Positions 17,321 to 25,607 of a DNA stretch of 58,352 nt are shown here, in pieces. Source of the DNA: an uncultured Chitinophagales bacterium (GTDB lineage: Bacteria > Bacteroidota > Bacteroidia > Chitinophagales > Chitinophagaceae); NCBI GenBank assembly GCA_946886475.1, contig CAMPIQ010000005.1, positions 1-58,352 on the forward strand. The letters run 5' to 3'. A program made the translations under genes and the position numbers. A model generated the notes under the pieces. It did no database searches and had not been told where the DNA came from. It saw only the letters and a program-made list of their open reading frames with translations. Numbering within the stretch: position 1 is the first letter of the stretch; the number at the start of each line of letters is the position of its first letter.

Positions 17321-17351
17321 AATAAAAAATGGACAGCATTGCTATCCATTT
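17321..17351 (-). terminator. Rho-independent terminator after the glycosyltransferase gene
   Basis: AAATGGA (17327-17333) pairs with TCCATTT (17345-17351) around an 11-base loop. On the minus strand the stem is followed by TTTATTTATT. It lies 50 to 75 bases beyond the stop of the glycosyltransferase gene and should end the long pse/eps transcript. The stem is AT-rich, so termination may be partial. Confidence 0.65.
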
Positions 17352-17399
17352 GATCTGCATCTTTCTTAAAAATTACCTGAAAGAATATTTACACACTAA

Positions 17400-18518
17400 T
17401 CATTTACCCTTATGTCCCCTGTAGGCCAGGTTTTCCAATAGCTGCCTGTACTGGCCGGCAATTTTTTCCCAGGTATAGTGTTCCATGATCCTGTTTCTTG
17501 ATATCCTTTTCAATTCTTCCAGCGTCTGTGTATCTTTTTCAACCTGGTCAAGCAGACGGCTGAGGTCTCCGGCCTCTTTTGAAAAAAACAATCCGTATGT
17601 CCCATTTTTTAAAACCTCCCTGCTAAAAACCGTATCGAGTGCTATTACCGCACAACCATAGGCCAGCGCTTTCAGAATGGTTGGATTTGTACCTCCGAAT
17701 TCATGTCCGTGGAAATAAGCAAAACAGTGATGATATAATTCAGCCAGTTCATCACCGCTGTTGATGTAACCTGTAAACAGGATGCGGTGGTCCTTTAGTT
17801 TTTTGATGTTGGTGGCGTATTCATCTTCATAAGGTACGTCGCCCACTATCACCAGTTTTTTACCGGAGGAGGATCTTACAAATTCCTGCAGAATTAAAAG
17901 TGCATTGTTATCGGGGATCAGGCGTCCCACTATCAGATAATAATCGCCTGGCTTTAATTGCCATTTATGGATCAGCCCGGGTTTTTCTGAATACCTGATA
18001 TTGGCACCATAGGCAATTACGGTGGAATCGGTTTTGAATTCAGAAAGATAGATATCCCTCATGGCATCGGCATCGGTGATGATCCTATCCATCCATCTGG
18101 TGGCCATTTTTGAAGTAAAATAAAAAACCTTTGCGCCGAGGCCTTTCCATTTTGGTCTTAACCATTCCAGACCATCTACATTGATAGCCGTTCTTTTCCG
18201 GAATAATTTTGTGAGTATGCCAAATATGCCATTTGCCGAATTCACATAAAGGATGGCATCGTAATTTTTGAATAGGGCGTGTATCGTACTGAGAAATGAA
18301 TTGGACCACTGGCTTAAGGTTTTTGACTGAATGGAGGGCATGTAGTGGAGGTAGATACCGTTCACCTGTTTTGGCCTGGCAGGAAATAACCTGCGGTGAC
18401 AGTAAACATGTACTTCTATATTTTCTTTATCAAGCCGGGGGGCCAGTTCTGAAACCAGCGTTTCATATCCACTGTAAACATATGGGTAACCCCTGGAACC
18501 TATGATGGCGATCTTCAT
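17400..18518 (-). CDS. Glycosyltransferase family 4 with DUF1972 N-terminal domain
   Basis: A 372-residue GT-B glycosyltransferase without membrane segments, acting at the cytosolic face of the inner membrane on the lipid-linked repeat unit. The N-terminal DUF1972 domain starts MKIAIIGSRGYP and continues with SGYETLVSELAPRL. The C-terminal GT4 nucleotide-sugar domain has YLIVGRLIPDNN (about residue 195) and FGGTNPTILKALAYGCAVIALD (about 280). DUF1972 enzymes include rhamnosyl-, fucosyl- and glucosyltransferases, so the donor is open. The ATG overlaps by four bases (ATGA) the original stop codon of the upstream methyltransferase reading frame. That overlap is one argument that the methyltransferase gene used to be longer. 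Confidence 0.9.
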   Translation of the reverse strand: MKIAIIGSRGYPYVYSGYETLVSELAPRLDKENIEVHVYCHRRLFPARPKQVNGIYLHYMPSIQSKTLSQWSNSFLSTIHALFKNYDAILYVNSANGIFGILTKLFRKRTAINVDGLEWLRPKWKGLGAKVFYFTSKMATRWMDRIITDADAMRDIYLSEFKTDSTVIAYGANIRYSEKPGLIHKWQLKPGDYYLIVGRLIPDNNALLILQEFVRSSSGKKLVIVGDVPYEDEYATNIKKLKDHRILFTGYINSGDELAELYHHCFAYFHGHEFGGTNPTILKALAYGCAVIALDTVFSREVLKNGTYGLFFSKEAGDLSRLLDQVEKDTQTLEELKRISRNRIMEHYTWEKIAGQYRQLLENLAYRGHKGK

Positions 18519-18673
18519 CTCTTCTCTTCCTTTAAATAATACCTGAGAACCCCTCCCTTACCTGAAATACTGCCAAGCCATTCCAGCAAAAAAGCTAATG
18601 GTGCTACGAGTAAGGTTGCAATAAGCAAAATGGTTTTCTTTTCCTTTATATCCGCAAAAAGAAAACCTTTAAA
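18515..18673 (-). pseudogene. Detached C-terminal part of the methyltransferase reading frame
   Basis: Directly after the methyltransferase TGA (18676-18674) the same frame stays open for 52 codons, to a second TGA at 18517-18515. The encoded peptide starts FKGFLFADIKEKK, has a hydrophobic run (ILLIATLLVAPLAFLLEWL) and ends SGKGGVLRYYLKEEKR. A hydrophobic helix followed by a Gly-Lys-Gly-Gly turn and a basic end is the usual C-terminus of this methyltransferase family. The second stop overlaps the next gene's start as ATGA. The TGA sits right behind a run of eight T. A nonsense mutation, a sequence error or readthrough are all possible. Confidence 0.7.
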
Positions 18674-19432
18674 TCAAAAAAAAGTAAGGATGGACTGGGC
18701 CATTCCAATTATGCCCAGATGCAATGAAAATGTTTCCTTTTTCACCACCTGTAAGCCGCAATCCCTGATCAGCAATTGTAAAGATCCTTCCGTAAAATGA
18801 CTTACATGCCGGGGAATATCAATGTGCAGCCAACGGCCTTTTGCCCATGCGGATTGCCAGCTTCCGAAATTCGGCACTTCAATTACTGCAAAGCCTCCCT
18901 GTTCAAGGTTATCTTTGAAAAGCGCTTTCAATAAAACGCCGGCATCTTCAATATGTTCCAGCACATGGAACATGGTAACAACAGAAAACTTTTTATTAAA
19001 AACACTTCCGCCTTCATAAAAGCCGGAATCAATTTGCAGTCCCATCACCTGCCGCGCATAATCAGCCCTTGGCTTTGAAGTTTCCACGCCTGCAACTTTA
19101 TAACCATTTTCTCTTGCCACTGAAAGAAAAACACCTTTTCCACTTCCAAAATCAAGAAGATCACGGCGGTCAGTAAATTCCTTTAAGTTATCCAGCACCT
19201 TTTTATATTCAACAACCTGTATCTTATGGAAAATGGTGCTCCTGTTATCCCTTACACTGTAATCACCTTCATCATAGTATTTTCCTACTTCCACTGCTGA
19301 AAAGAAATAAGTAAAGAAATGACCACAGCGGCTGCATTTCACAATCTGGTAATCGGCTCCATCAATATTCTGCGTTGGATATTTTTGTTCATGGTCCCGG
19401 CTTTTACAAACCGGACAGGCTTCAACTTTCAT
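18674..19432 (-). CDS. Class I SAM-dependent methyltransferase, interrupted at the 3' end
   Basis: As read, 252 residues; about 305 if the in-frame TGA at 18676-18674 is ignored, which is nearer the family length. The N-terminus has a zinc-ribbon-like Cys set (Cys6, Cys9, Cys33, Cys36: CPVC and CSRC). A Methyltransf_23-type Rossmann domain follows, with the SAM-binding LLDFGSGKG at 92-100, MFHVLEHIED as motif II and GGFAVIEVPNFGSW. The product ends abruptly at SILTFF inside the family's C-terminal region. It probably methylates a sugar or the lipid-linked glycan of the polysaccharide (inference from position). It overlaps the Wzy-like gene by 11 bases. Whether the short form is active is unknown. 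Confidence 0.82.
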   Translation of the reverse strand: MKVEACPVCKSRDHEQKYPTQNIDGADYQIVKCSRCGHFFTYFFSAVEVGKYYDEGDYSVRDNRSTIFHKIQVVEYKKVLDNLKEFTDRRDLLDFGSGKGVFLSVARENGYKVAGVETSKPRADYARQVMGLQIDSGFYEGGSVFNKKFSVVTMFHVLEHIEDAGVLLKALFKDNLEQGGFAVIEVPNFGSWQSAWAKGRWLHIDIPRHVSHFTEGSLQLLIRDCGLQVVKKETFSLHLGIIGMAQSILTFF

Positions 19433-20924
19433 GATTCGCTTTAATGTACTTCTTTACTAATGATGGTGAGATAAATAAGATGCAGGCCAGTGACCACATC
19501 AGCGACTGCACCCTGATATTAAGTCCGCTGGCATTGGTGAGATCGGCCAGCAGCCAGCAAACAATAATAATTGAAAGCATTAAAATAGCAGACATGTAGA
19601 ACCAGGTGTCCCTGCTTTGATCTGCCAGGTAAACTTTTTTTAATTGTTTAAACGCCCTGTAACCTTTACGGATGCAAGCTATAATTATGCTGTAATAAAT
19701 AAATGTACAGATCAGTCCCATTTCAGATGCATAGAGCAGATAGCCATTATGCGGATCCAAAATGGTTGTCATCCATGGCGGCATGGAACCGAATTCGTGT
19801 TTGAGGTAATTCCATTGTCCTGGTCCGGCGCCAAGTAAAGGATGGGTGGTGATCATTTCCCAGCTGATATTCCACACAACAAAACGTGCCTGTAATTCGC
19901 CAATGTTTTCAATGGCATTTTTACCGCTGATCAATTCAAATACACCGAATACACGGCTGAGGAGGTCGGGCTTGAAAAGAAAAAACAGAAATATGACGGT
20001 TGCCAGCACAATAATGAACAAAAAGATCAGCCGTATCTTTTTTGCAAATGCAACAGGCATAAATAAATTATAAAACAGAATACCAAGCAACAATAAAACA
20101 AAACTCATTCTGTTGGCAGACAGCAAAAGAAACAAAAGACAAATCAAAAAGCAGGCAGTTAACCCAAGCAAAACACCGCTTTTTTTCAGCTTATAATAAT
20201 AAGAAATAAAAGGAATACACAACAAGGAAGTAAAAGCCAGCAGGTGGCCAAAGGTATTAACACCATAGGTAGCTACAGAGAGGCGATTCCCGCCTTCGTA
20301 ATTTTCTTTTGGAGAAAGAAGTACCAGGAAGAAAAATGCCAGGGTGATCAAATAGATAGCAACAGGGAATTTTTTAAACGTTGAAATATCATTGAAATAA
20401 TTACTGATCCATGAAAACACCAGCAAAAACCTGACACTATAAAATATGGCTCTTACTGCCATCGGGAAATGAAAAAGCGGGTAGTTGAAATAAGATTGCA
20501 GGCTGGAGATCATCCCCAGAAATGTAATGGCAATCAGGGCCAGTGTCAGGTAATTGATTTCCGCATTGAATAAATTTTTCAGCCTGCGCTTTTCCCATAG
20601 TTTAACCACGAGTGTGGCAAACATAAGAATATCAATAACGGATATCACTCCATACGCAGGGGTATCTGGCTCTGGTGAGAGTTGCACAGAATAGTACATC
20701 CGGTCCAGCGGACCCGGAAGCAGAATGATCAGTCCAATGATACCCGGAAACCACCATGCTTTGAACCTGGGAAATATGGAAATTGAAATAAATGCAAGCA
20801 ATACCAGGTAGATGCCAAGAATGGTTGAATTGGAAACATCAAAAAAATAAACGGGCAGTGAGAATACGGCAATCAGTAAAACCAGGTATCCATCATCCTT
20901 TATCCGGTGTTTTGCCAGATCCAT
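19422..20924 (-). CDS. O-antigen ligase / Wzy-like polymerase
   Basis: A 500-residue integral membrane protein with about 12 hydrophobic segments and a large loop at about 340-400. The loop contains THPLLGAGPGQWNYL and the ILDPHNGYLLYASEMG pattern. Such a G-x-G loop followed by HN.YL..xxE.G is characteristic of the Wzy_C / O-antigen ligase family. In this Wzx/Wzy-type locus, a role in joining lipid-linked repeat units in the periplasm is the natural reading; ligation to another acceptor cannot be excluded. It begins directly before the flippase stop (one-base spacing), so the genes are tightly coupled. Sequence is divergent, as usual for polymerases. Confidence 0.88.
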   Translation of the reverse strand: MDLAKHRIKDDGYLVLLIAVFSLPVYFFDVSNSTILGIYLVLLAFISISIFPRFKAWWFPGIIGLIILLPGPLDRMYYSVQLSPEPDTPAYGVISVIDILMFATLVVKLWEKRRLKNLFNAEINYLTLALIAITFLGMISSLQSYFNYPLFHFPMAVRAIFYSVRFLLVFSWISNYFNDISTFKKFPVAIYLITLAFFFLVLLSPKENYEGGNRLSVATYGVNTFGHLLAFTSLLCIPFISYYYKLKKSGVLLGLTACFLICLLFLLLSANRMSFVLLLLGILFYNLFMPVAFAKKIRLIFLFIIVLATVIFLFFLFKPDLLSRVFGVFELISGKNAIENIGELQARFVVWNISWEMITTHPLLGAGPGQWNYLKHEFGSMPPWMTTILDPHNGYLLYASEMGLICTFIYYSIIIACIRKGYRAFKQLKKVYLADQSRDTWFYMSAILMLSIIIVCWLLADLTNASGLNIRVQSLMWSLACILFISPSLVKKYIKANHES

Positions 20925-22166
20925 TTATAGAATATCTTTTTTAAGAAGTGGCAAATACATGAAAATTATATAAACACAGCTACTCACAATATAAAGCCTG
21001 CTCAATGAAGCTATGCCGGGCATTTCCGATGGATAGGTGACGGCCCCCAATAATAAAGCGGCATTTACAATTAGTGATAAAACCAGCATCAGGTTATATA
21101 TCTTCTGCCGGCCAATGATATAATAAAAATTGGCCGCACCCAGTGCCAGTTGCTGGATAAGGTAGGCAATGATAAGGTTGGTGATAACAGGAATAGCAGG
21201 TGTATACTCATTGAAATAAACGGGGATAGCATATTTTGCTGCTGCTATCAATAGTACGGTAACTATGCAAAGTGCAAGTTGAACCAGCAGGGAATATTTT
21301 AGAAGATATTTCAAAAGCAGAACCTTACTATGCACATGTGAATGGTAGGTTGCAGCTTTCTGGAGAATGATCTCCGAGCTCATGTTCACTACAAGGTTGA
21401 GTGTGAGAACAAGTACCCATGCAAAAGAATAATATCCAAAATCTGCATCAGTATAAAAATGTGAAACAATTAATCTGTCGGTGGTTTGAAACAATAAATA
21501 AATAAAACCCGAGATCATAACAGGGAAGCCCACTCCTATATTTTCCCTGATGATGGCACGGTCAAACCGAAGCTGATATCCTTTTTTTACAAAGAAGAAT
21601 AATGCAGCCAGCGCAAATGAAGATGCATAAGTAAAGAAGAAAATGGGGGTGCTTTCAAAAAATAAACTAAGAGAAACAATTATAAGTAAACCGGCACAAA
21701 GCAACTGTAGCCTGAAAAGATCTAACCAGCTGCCAGTACAGGTAAAATAGGTTTGAACAGCAAAATAGGTATTGAAAGAAAGGGCAATAAAGACCATCAG
21801 GATGCTTACACCCAGATCATACCTGTAATAAAAATACAAAACCAGGGCTGCCGCAAGGGAAGCTATAAAAGTAGCGATCCAGTTAAAATTCAGTATGGAA
21901 AAAAAAGAGGATAACACAAACCCGTTACCCTTCCTGCTGTATACAAGTGGCACCTGCCTCTTAATTCCGTTGATAGCACCGAGATTTGAATTTAACAGAT
22001 ACCCCGTTATCAACAATACAAAACTCACAACAGCAAATTCGGCTGGCCCCAGCACTTTAGCGGCCAGATACAATAATAAGAACCTTAATCCCTGCTGCAG
22101 GGTATTAGCAAGGAAATTACTTGCATACCGCTTTACCAGAGAACCAATCATCAACCCTGTGAACAT
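20925..22166 (-). CDS. Wzx-like polysaccharide flippase (MOP superfamily)
   Basis: A 413-residue protein with about 12 predicted membrane segments, short charged loops and no soluble domain. It fits the MATE/MOP polysaccharide transporter family that flips undecaprenyl-linked repeat units to the periplasm. Typical features are an N-terminal RYASNFLANTLQQGLRF helix, LGPAEFAVVSFVLLITGY, and GFPVMISGFIYLLFQTTDRLIVSHF in the middle. The start ATG at 22166 overlaps the upstream stop as ATGA; an internal Met6 is an alternative. It sits between the putative polymerase and a capsule-type transferase, as expected in a Wzx/Wzy locus. Confidence 0.88.
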   Translation of the reverse strand: MFTGLMIGSLVKRYASNFLANTLQQGLRFLLLYLAAKVLGPAEFAVVSFVLLITGYLLNSNLGAINGIKRQVPLVYSRKGNGFVLSSFFSILNFNWIATFIASLAAALVLYFYYRYDLGVSILMVFIALSFNTYFAVQTYFTCTGSWLDLFRLQLLCAGLLIIVSLSLFFESTPIFFFTYASSFALAALFFFVKKGYQLRFDRAIIRENIGVGFPVMISGFIYLLFQTTDRLIVSHFYTDADFGYYSFAWVLVLTLNLVVNMSSEIILQKAATYHSHVHSKVLLLKYLLKYSLLVQLALCIVTVLLIAAAKYAIPVYFNEYTPAIPVITNLIIAYLIQQLALGAANFYYIIGRQKIYNLMLVLSLIVNAALLLGAVTYPSEMPGIASLSRLYIVSSCVYIIFMYLPLLKKDIL

Positions 22167-23620
22167 CAGTTAAGAATTTCCTCCTTCATTAAAATTGAGG
22201 CAATCTTTTTAGAGGCACCCTGATTATCAGACCTTTCAGATTCGGAATGCAATAAATTATATTCGTTCAGGGCCGCATCCTCAATTAGCGCTTTGGTCAA
22301 TACTTCACGGCCAATCCTTTTAAATTTATAGATATCCAGCTTGTTTTCAGATTCGTTCTTCAAAATAAAAGTTGGTTTTCCGGAAGCAAGCGATTCAAAA
22401 ACACCCGTTGATATATCTGCGAACAACACAAGGTCTGCTTCACTTAAAGAGTTAATAAAGCTATTGTTATCAATTGAGATTGCCGTACCGGAAGTTTTTT
22501 GAAGATACGTTTCACAAAGCATTTTGTAATATGGATGTGGCCGCACAATTATGGTGTACTTCCCCGTTAATTTTTTACTGATAGCAATGGCTGCATCAAT
22601 CTGGCTGACTACATCCTGGGGCACCCCCGGGGATATTACAAAAAGAAGTTTTTTTATGCTGCCCGAACTCTTTTTTTCCCGCATATTGAACTGGTCGAAT
22701 CTTGGTGAACCTGCCACGAATAATTTTTCCTCACCAACGCCAGCTTCCGAAAATATCCTTGCTTCATTTTCTGACCAAACAATAATGTGGTCTGCAATCA
22801 GAGGAAGGTATCCATTAAGCGAATCTACCAGCCCGTGTTGCAATACATAAGTACTGACATTTTTTTTTGATGCAGCAAAACACAGTGTTCTGGCTATTGA
22901 AAATCCATCGCTGCCCAGAATAATCTTTGAAGGGCAATATTCATCAATGAAATTTTCGAAGATATCGAAGTAGGATGCCAGTACAGGTAAATTTGATTTG
23001 ATGATAGCGGTCATACTATGTGCCATGTCACCAAACTCCTGCATCAGCATGGGTGATATCTCTGCATCCACGATCTTTTTAAAATCCGGAACAGAGGAAC
23101 TATTTTGTTTTTCCGGTTTAACAGGCACCATTCCTACTTCCAGCTTCAATCCATTTCTTTTTTGAAGCATATACCTGTAAGCTCTTCTGTCAGTTGAAAA
23201 GAAAGCAACATTTTCAGTATCCAGTTCAGCTATTACTTTGAGAAAATCATCCAGGATACGGGGAACATAATTACCGGCAAAGAAAATAATGTCAAATTTC
23301 CGTTTTGGATGTGAAGCAGAAGTTATGAATCTGTTGATCTGGAGTTTTAACCGGTGATCGAATCCCCTGTACCTGATCTCAGATCGTATTCTCTGGATCC
23401 ATGGGCTCTTTTGTACATTGTATATTTTATTCCGGTAATAATCATAAAGATTATGTTGCAGGGCAAGTCCGATTGGTGCATTTTTATATTGAACCCTGGA
23501 AAAAATACTGTCCGGGGGAGAAAACAGTTTACAGAAATATTCGTCAAGCCCGGAAAAATTAGAAAACGTCTTCAACAGTTCCTGTTTAGATGATCTTGTA
23601 CCTTTTTTGTTCTTCAGCAT
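22166..23620 (-). CDS. Capsule-type GT-B transferase, candidate pseudaminyltransferase
   Basis: A 484-residue soluble protein. The C-terminal half shows a GT-B pattern like capsule polysaccharide and CDP-glycerol-type transferases: YVLQHGLVDSLNGYLPLIADHIIVW (about residue 265), a GSPRFDQF turn (about 305), IIVRPHPYYKM (about 360), then LSEADLVLFADISTGVFESLASGKP (about 390). This QHG...AD...WSE and GSPR.D pattern occurs in transferases encoded beside nonulosonic acid genes. The N-terminal half has a Rossmann-like stretch (KFDIIFFAGNYVPRI). It lies next to the PseA-like gene and overlaps it by 35 bases. Transfer of the pseudaminic acid derivative from CMP is my inference; no acceptor can be named. 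Confidence 0.7.
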   Translation of the reverse strand: MLKNKKGTRSSKQELLKTFSNFSGLDEYFCKLFSPPDSIFSRVQYKNAPIGLALQHNLYDYYRNKIYNVQKSPWIQRIRSEIRYRGFDHRLKLQINRFITSASHPKRKFDIIFFAGNYVPRILDDFLKVIAELDTENVAFFSTDRRAYRYMLQKRNGLKLEVGMVPVKPEKQNSSSVPDFKKIVDAEISPMLMQEFGDMAHSMTAIIKSNLPVLASYFDIFENFIDEYCPSKIILGSDGFSIARTLCFAASKKNVSTYVLQHGLVDSLNGYLPLIADHIIVWSENEARIFSEAGVGEEKLFVAGSPRFDQFNMREKKSSGSIKKLLFVISPGVPQDVVSQIDAAIAISKKLTGKYTIIVRPHPYYKMLCETYLQKTSGTAISIDNNSFINSLSEADLVLFADISTGVFESLASGKPTFILKNESENKLDIYKFKRIGREVLTKALIEDAALNEYNLLHSESERSDNQGASKKIASILMKEEILN

Positions 23621-24818
23621 TCAAATGAACTTTACCATAATTGCCTGTATTACCGGTAATATCATGTTTATGCCACTCGCCGTTCTTTATCCACCATACC
23701 CGGGGGTCTCTGAATTTATCTGCTTCGTAGTCAAACTTCTCTTCCGTCCATCCCACATAACCAAGCCATCTGTACAAATCTTTTGATTTGATGGGATCAC
23801 GTTCCATTACAATCCGGATGCCTTCTTCCCTTGTCATTAAACCCGCCCTGATATCCTTACAAACATGATCGCTGGCCCTGCCATAACCAAACTTTACGAA
23901 TTTCATATAATCATGAATCCCGTTTTCGTGCATATCATCCAGGTTGGACATGGTGCGATAAGTGCGTTCAAAAGGTTCTTCTGCTTCGAGGAAACCATAT
24001 TTTTCTTTCATTAAAGGGCCGTGCGTATTGGCATCCCATTTAAAAAAGTTAGATATATATATTCCCCGCACTCCTACTCTGTCTATCTGTTCATCGTCCG
24101 GGTATTTCCAGGAGATCAGGTGTTTATTTTCCAGTTGCTCTCCAAACTTTGGAGCCTGTTCAATGAAATCATTCCACTCATATCCGCGTAAAGCATGTTC
24201 ATGCCTGAACCGGTAAGTAAACTCCACGAGATCATTATAGGAATGCATGCCCCCAAGATCCATGAACCCATGTTCACCCCAGATCATCAGCGGTACATTT
24301 TGTTCTACAGCTACCCTGATAGGGTAAGTGAAAATACCTGCATGGGCATGCCAGTTCATATCTCCCATCATCAACATTCCAAGCCGGTTCATGGTTTTCA
24401 AAACTTCTATACTTGGAGTGAAGAAAATGTGGTCGCAACCAAATGCTTCACGCATATTCAACAGGTTCTTCATACCTGTGGGGGTATAGTTATTACCATG
24501 ATAGGTAACCAACAAAGGATTGAGTCCGTAAGATTTGATAATATGGATCTGCCAGTAGCTGTCCTTGCCACCGCTTACAGGTATGATGCAATCATAATTT
24601 GAATTATCAGGAGATCTGTAATCTTCAATCAAACGTTCAAATAAACGCTGTCGCCGTTTCCAGTCTATCTCAACTCTTTGTTCTGCCGTACGACAACCGC
24701 TGCAAAGTCCATTTTCATCAAAAGCCAGTGGGGCAGCGGAACTTGCCGGGTAAACACATTTCACACAATAACGCATTGTATTCACAACCGGTATTTTTGT
24801 ATCTTGATGTACACTCAT
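23586..24818 (-). CDS. N-acetyl sugar amidotransferase (PseA/WbpG-like)
   Basis: A 410-residue PP-loop ATP pyrophosphatase-type amidotransferase. The ATP-binding SGGKDS motif is at residues 82-87. Two CxxC pairs (Cys18/21 and Cys39/42) form the family's zinc site. Members such as WbpG of Pseudomonas aeruginosa and PseA of Campylobacter help convert an acetamido group on a sugar into an acetamidino group, using ammonia supplied by a glutaminase partner. The next two genes upstream encode HisF-like and HisH-like proteins, exactly the partners found with WbpG. With pse genes beyond them, the likely substrate is pseudaminic acid or its precursor (inference). It starts 4 bases after the HisF-like gene. 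Confidence 0.9.
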   Translation of the reverse strand: MSVHQDTKIPVVNTMRYCVKCVYPASSAAPLAFDENGLCSGCRTAEQRVEIDWKRRQRLFERLIEDYRSPDNSNYDCIIPVSGGKDSYWQIHIIKSYGLNPLLVTYHGNNYTPTGMKNLLNMREAFGCDHIFFTPSIEVLKTMNRLGMLMMGDMNWHAHAGIFTYPIRVAVEQNVPLMIWGEHGFMDLGGMHSYNDLVEFTYRFRHEHALRGYEWNDFIEQAPKFGEQLENKHLISWKYPDDEQIDRVGVRGIYISNFFKWDANTHGPLMKEKYGFLEAEEPFERTYRTMSNLDDMHENGIHDYMKFVKFGYGRASDHVCKDIRAGLMTREEGIRIVMERDPIKSKDLYRWLGYVGWTEEKFDYEADKFRDPRVWWIKNGEWHKHDITGNTGNYGKVHLNAEEQKRYKII

Positions 24819-24821
24819 AAA

Positions 24822-25607
24822 TTACCGAACATTTATATTATTTTTCTTTAGTGTCTGTTTGGCCCTCGGATAGCTTCTTTCCACGAAGTGAAACCAGTTG
24901 CCAGCTGCAATGCCGGATACTTTTGTTTCAGAGGCCAGGTCAACAAAATCATACATATCCCCCGCACCTCCGCAGGCAACAATAGGAAGTGTTGTACTGC
25001 TTACCGCTTCACCAATGGTAGCAATATCATAGCCACAGGCCTTGCCATCTCTTTCAATGGCATTCATAAATATTTCACCAGCCCCAAGCTGCTCGCATTC
25101 TTTTATCCAGTCAATAAGACCGATACCTGTATTCTGCTGTCCGAACTGTGAAAAGACAATTGGCTTATTTTCTACCATTCTATAATCAACTGAAATCACT
25201 ACGCATTGTGCACCATATTTTTCAGATGCGTCGCGAATAAGCTGTGGATTTTCAATGGCAGCTGCATTCATCGTGATCTTATCGGCCCCATTCCTGATGC
25301 GAAGGTCTATATCCTCCATGCTCCGGATACCGCCACCAAAGCTCAAAGGCATAAAACACACCTTGGAAATTTCCTTGATAATTTCTTCAATCGTTTCCGC
25401 AGATTTGATCTTATGATCATCCCTGCGCATGTCATAGATCTTATCGCGGCTTATATCGATATAGATCAATTCATCCACATTCCACTCATTGTATCTTTTG
25501 GCTTCATTGATAATATTGCCAATATTCTGATGGTAGGAAAAATCTTCACTACGCACTATCAGCCCATTCTTGATATATAAAACAGGGATCAGCCGGACTT
25601 TAAGCAT
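24822..25607 (-). CDS. hisF: HisF-like ammonia-channel subunit lacking Asp11
   Basis: A 261-residue (beta/alpha)8-barrel protein, taken from the ATG at 25607 (an upstream TTG at 25622 is less likely). It aligns with HisF along its length: the start MLKVRLIPVLYIKNG, PLSFGGGIRS, ADKITMNAAA, VVISVDYR, GAGEIFMNAIERDG and IVACGGAGD. The invariant catalytic Asp11 (normally IPCLDV) is Tyr11 here, while the second one (Asp130 region, SVDYR) remains. Loss of Asp11 is expected to abolish cyclisation of the histidine intermediate. It therefore probably serves only as the ammonia tunnel between HisH and the PseA-like amidotransferase. The gene overlaps hisH by 8 bases. Confidence 0.88.
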   Translation of the reverse strand: MLKVRLIPVLYIKNGLIVRSEDFSYHQNIGNIINEAKRYNEWNVDELIYIDISRDKIYDMRRDDHKIKSAETIEEIIKEISKVCFMPLSFGGGIRSMEDIDLRIRNGADKITMNAAAIENPQLIRDASEKYGAQCVVISVDYRMVENKPIVFSQFGQQNTGIGLIDWIKECEQLGAGEIFMNAIERDGKACGYDIATIGEAVSSTTLPIVACGGAGDMYDFVDLASETKVSGIAAGNWFHFVERSYPRAKQTLKKNNINVR

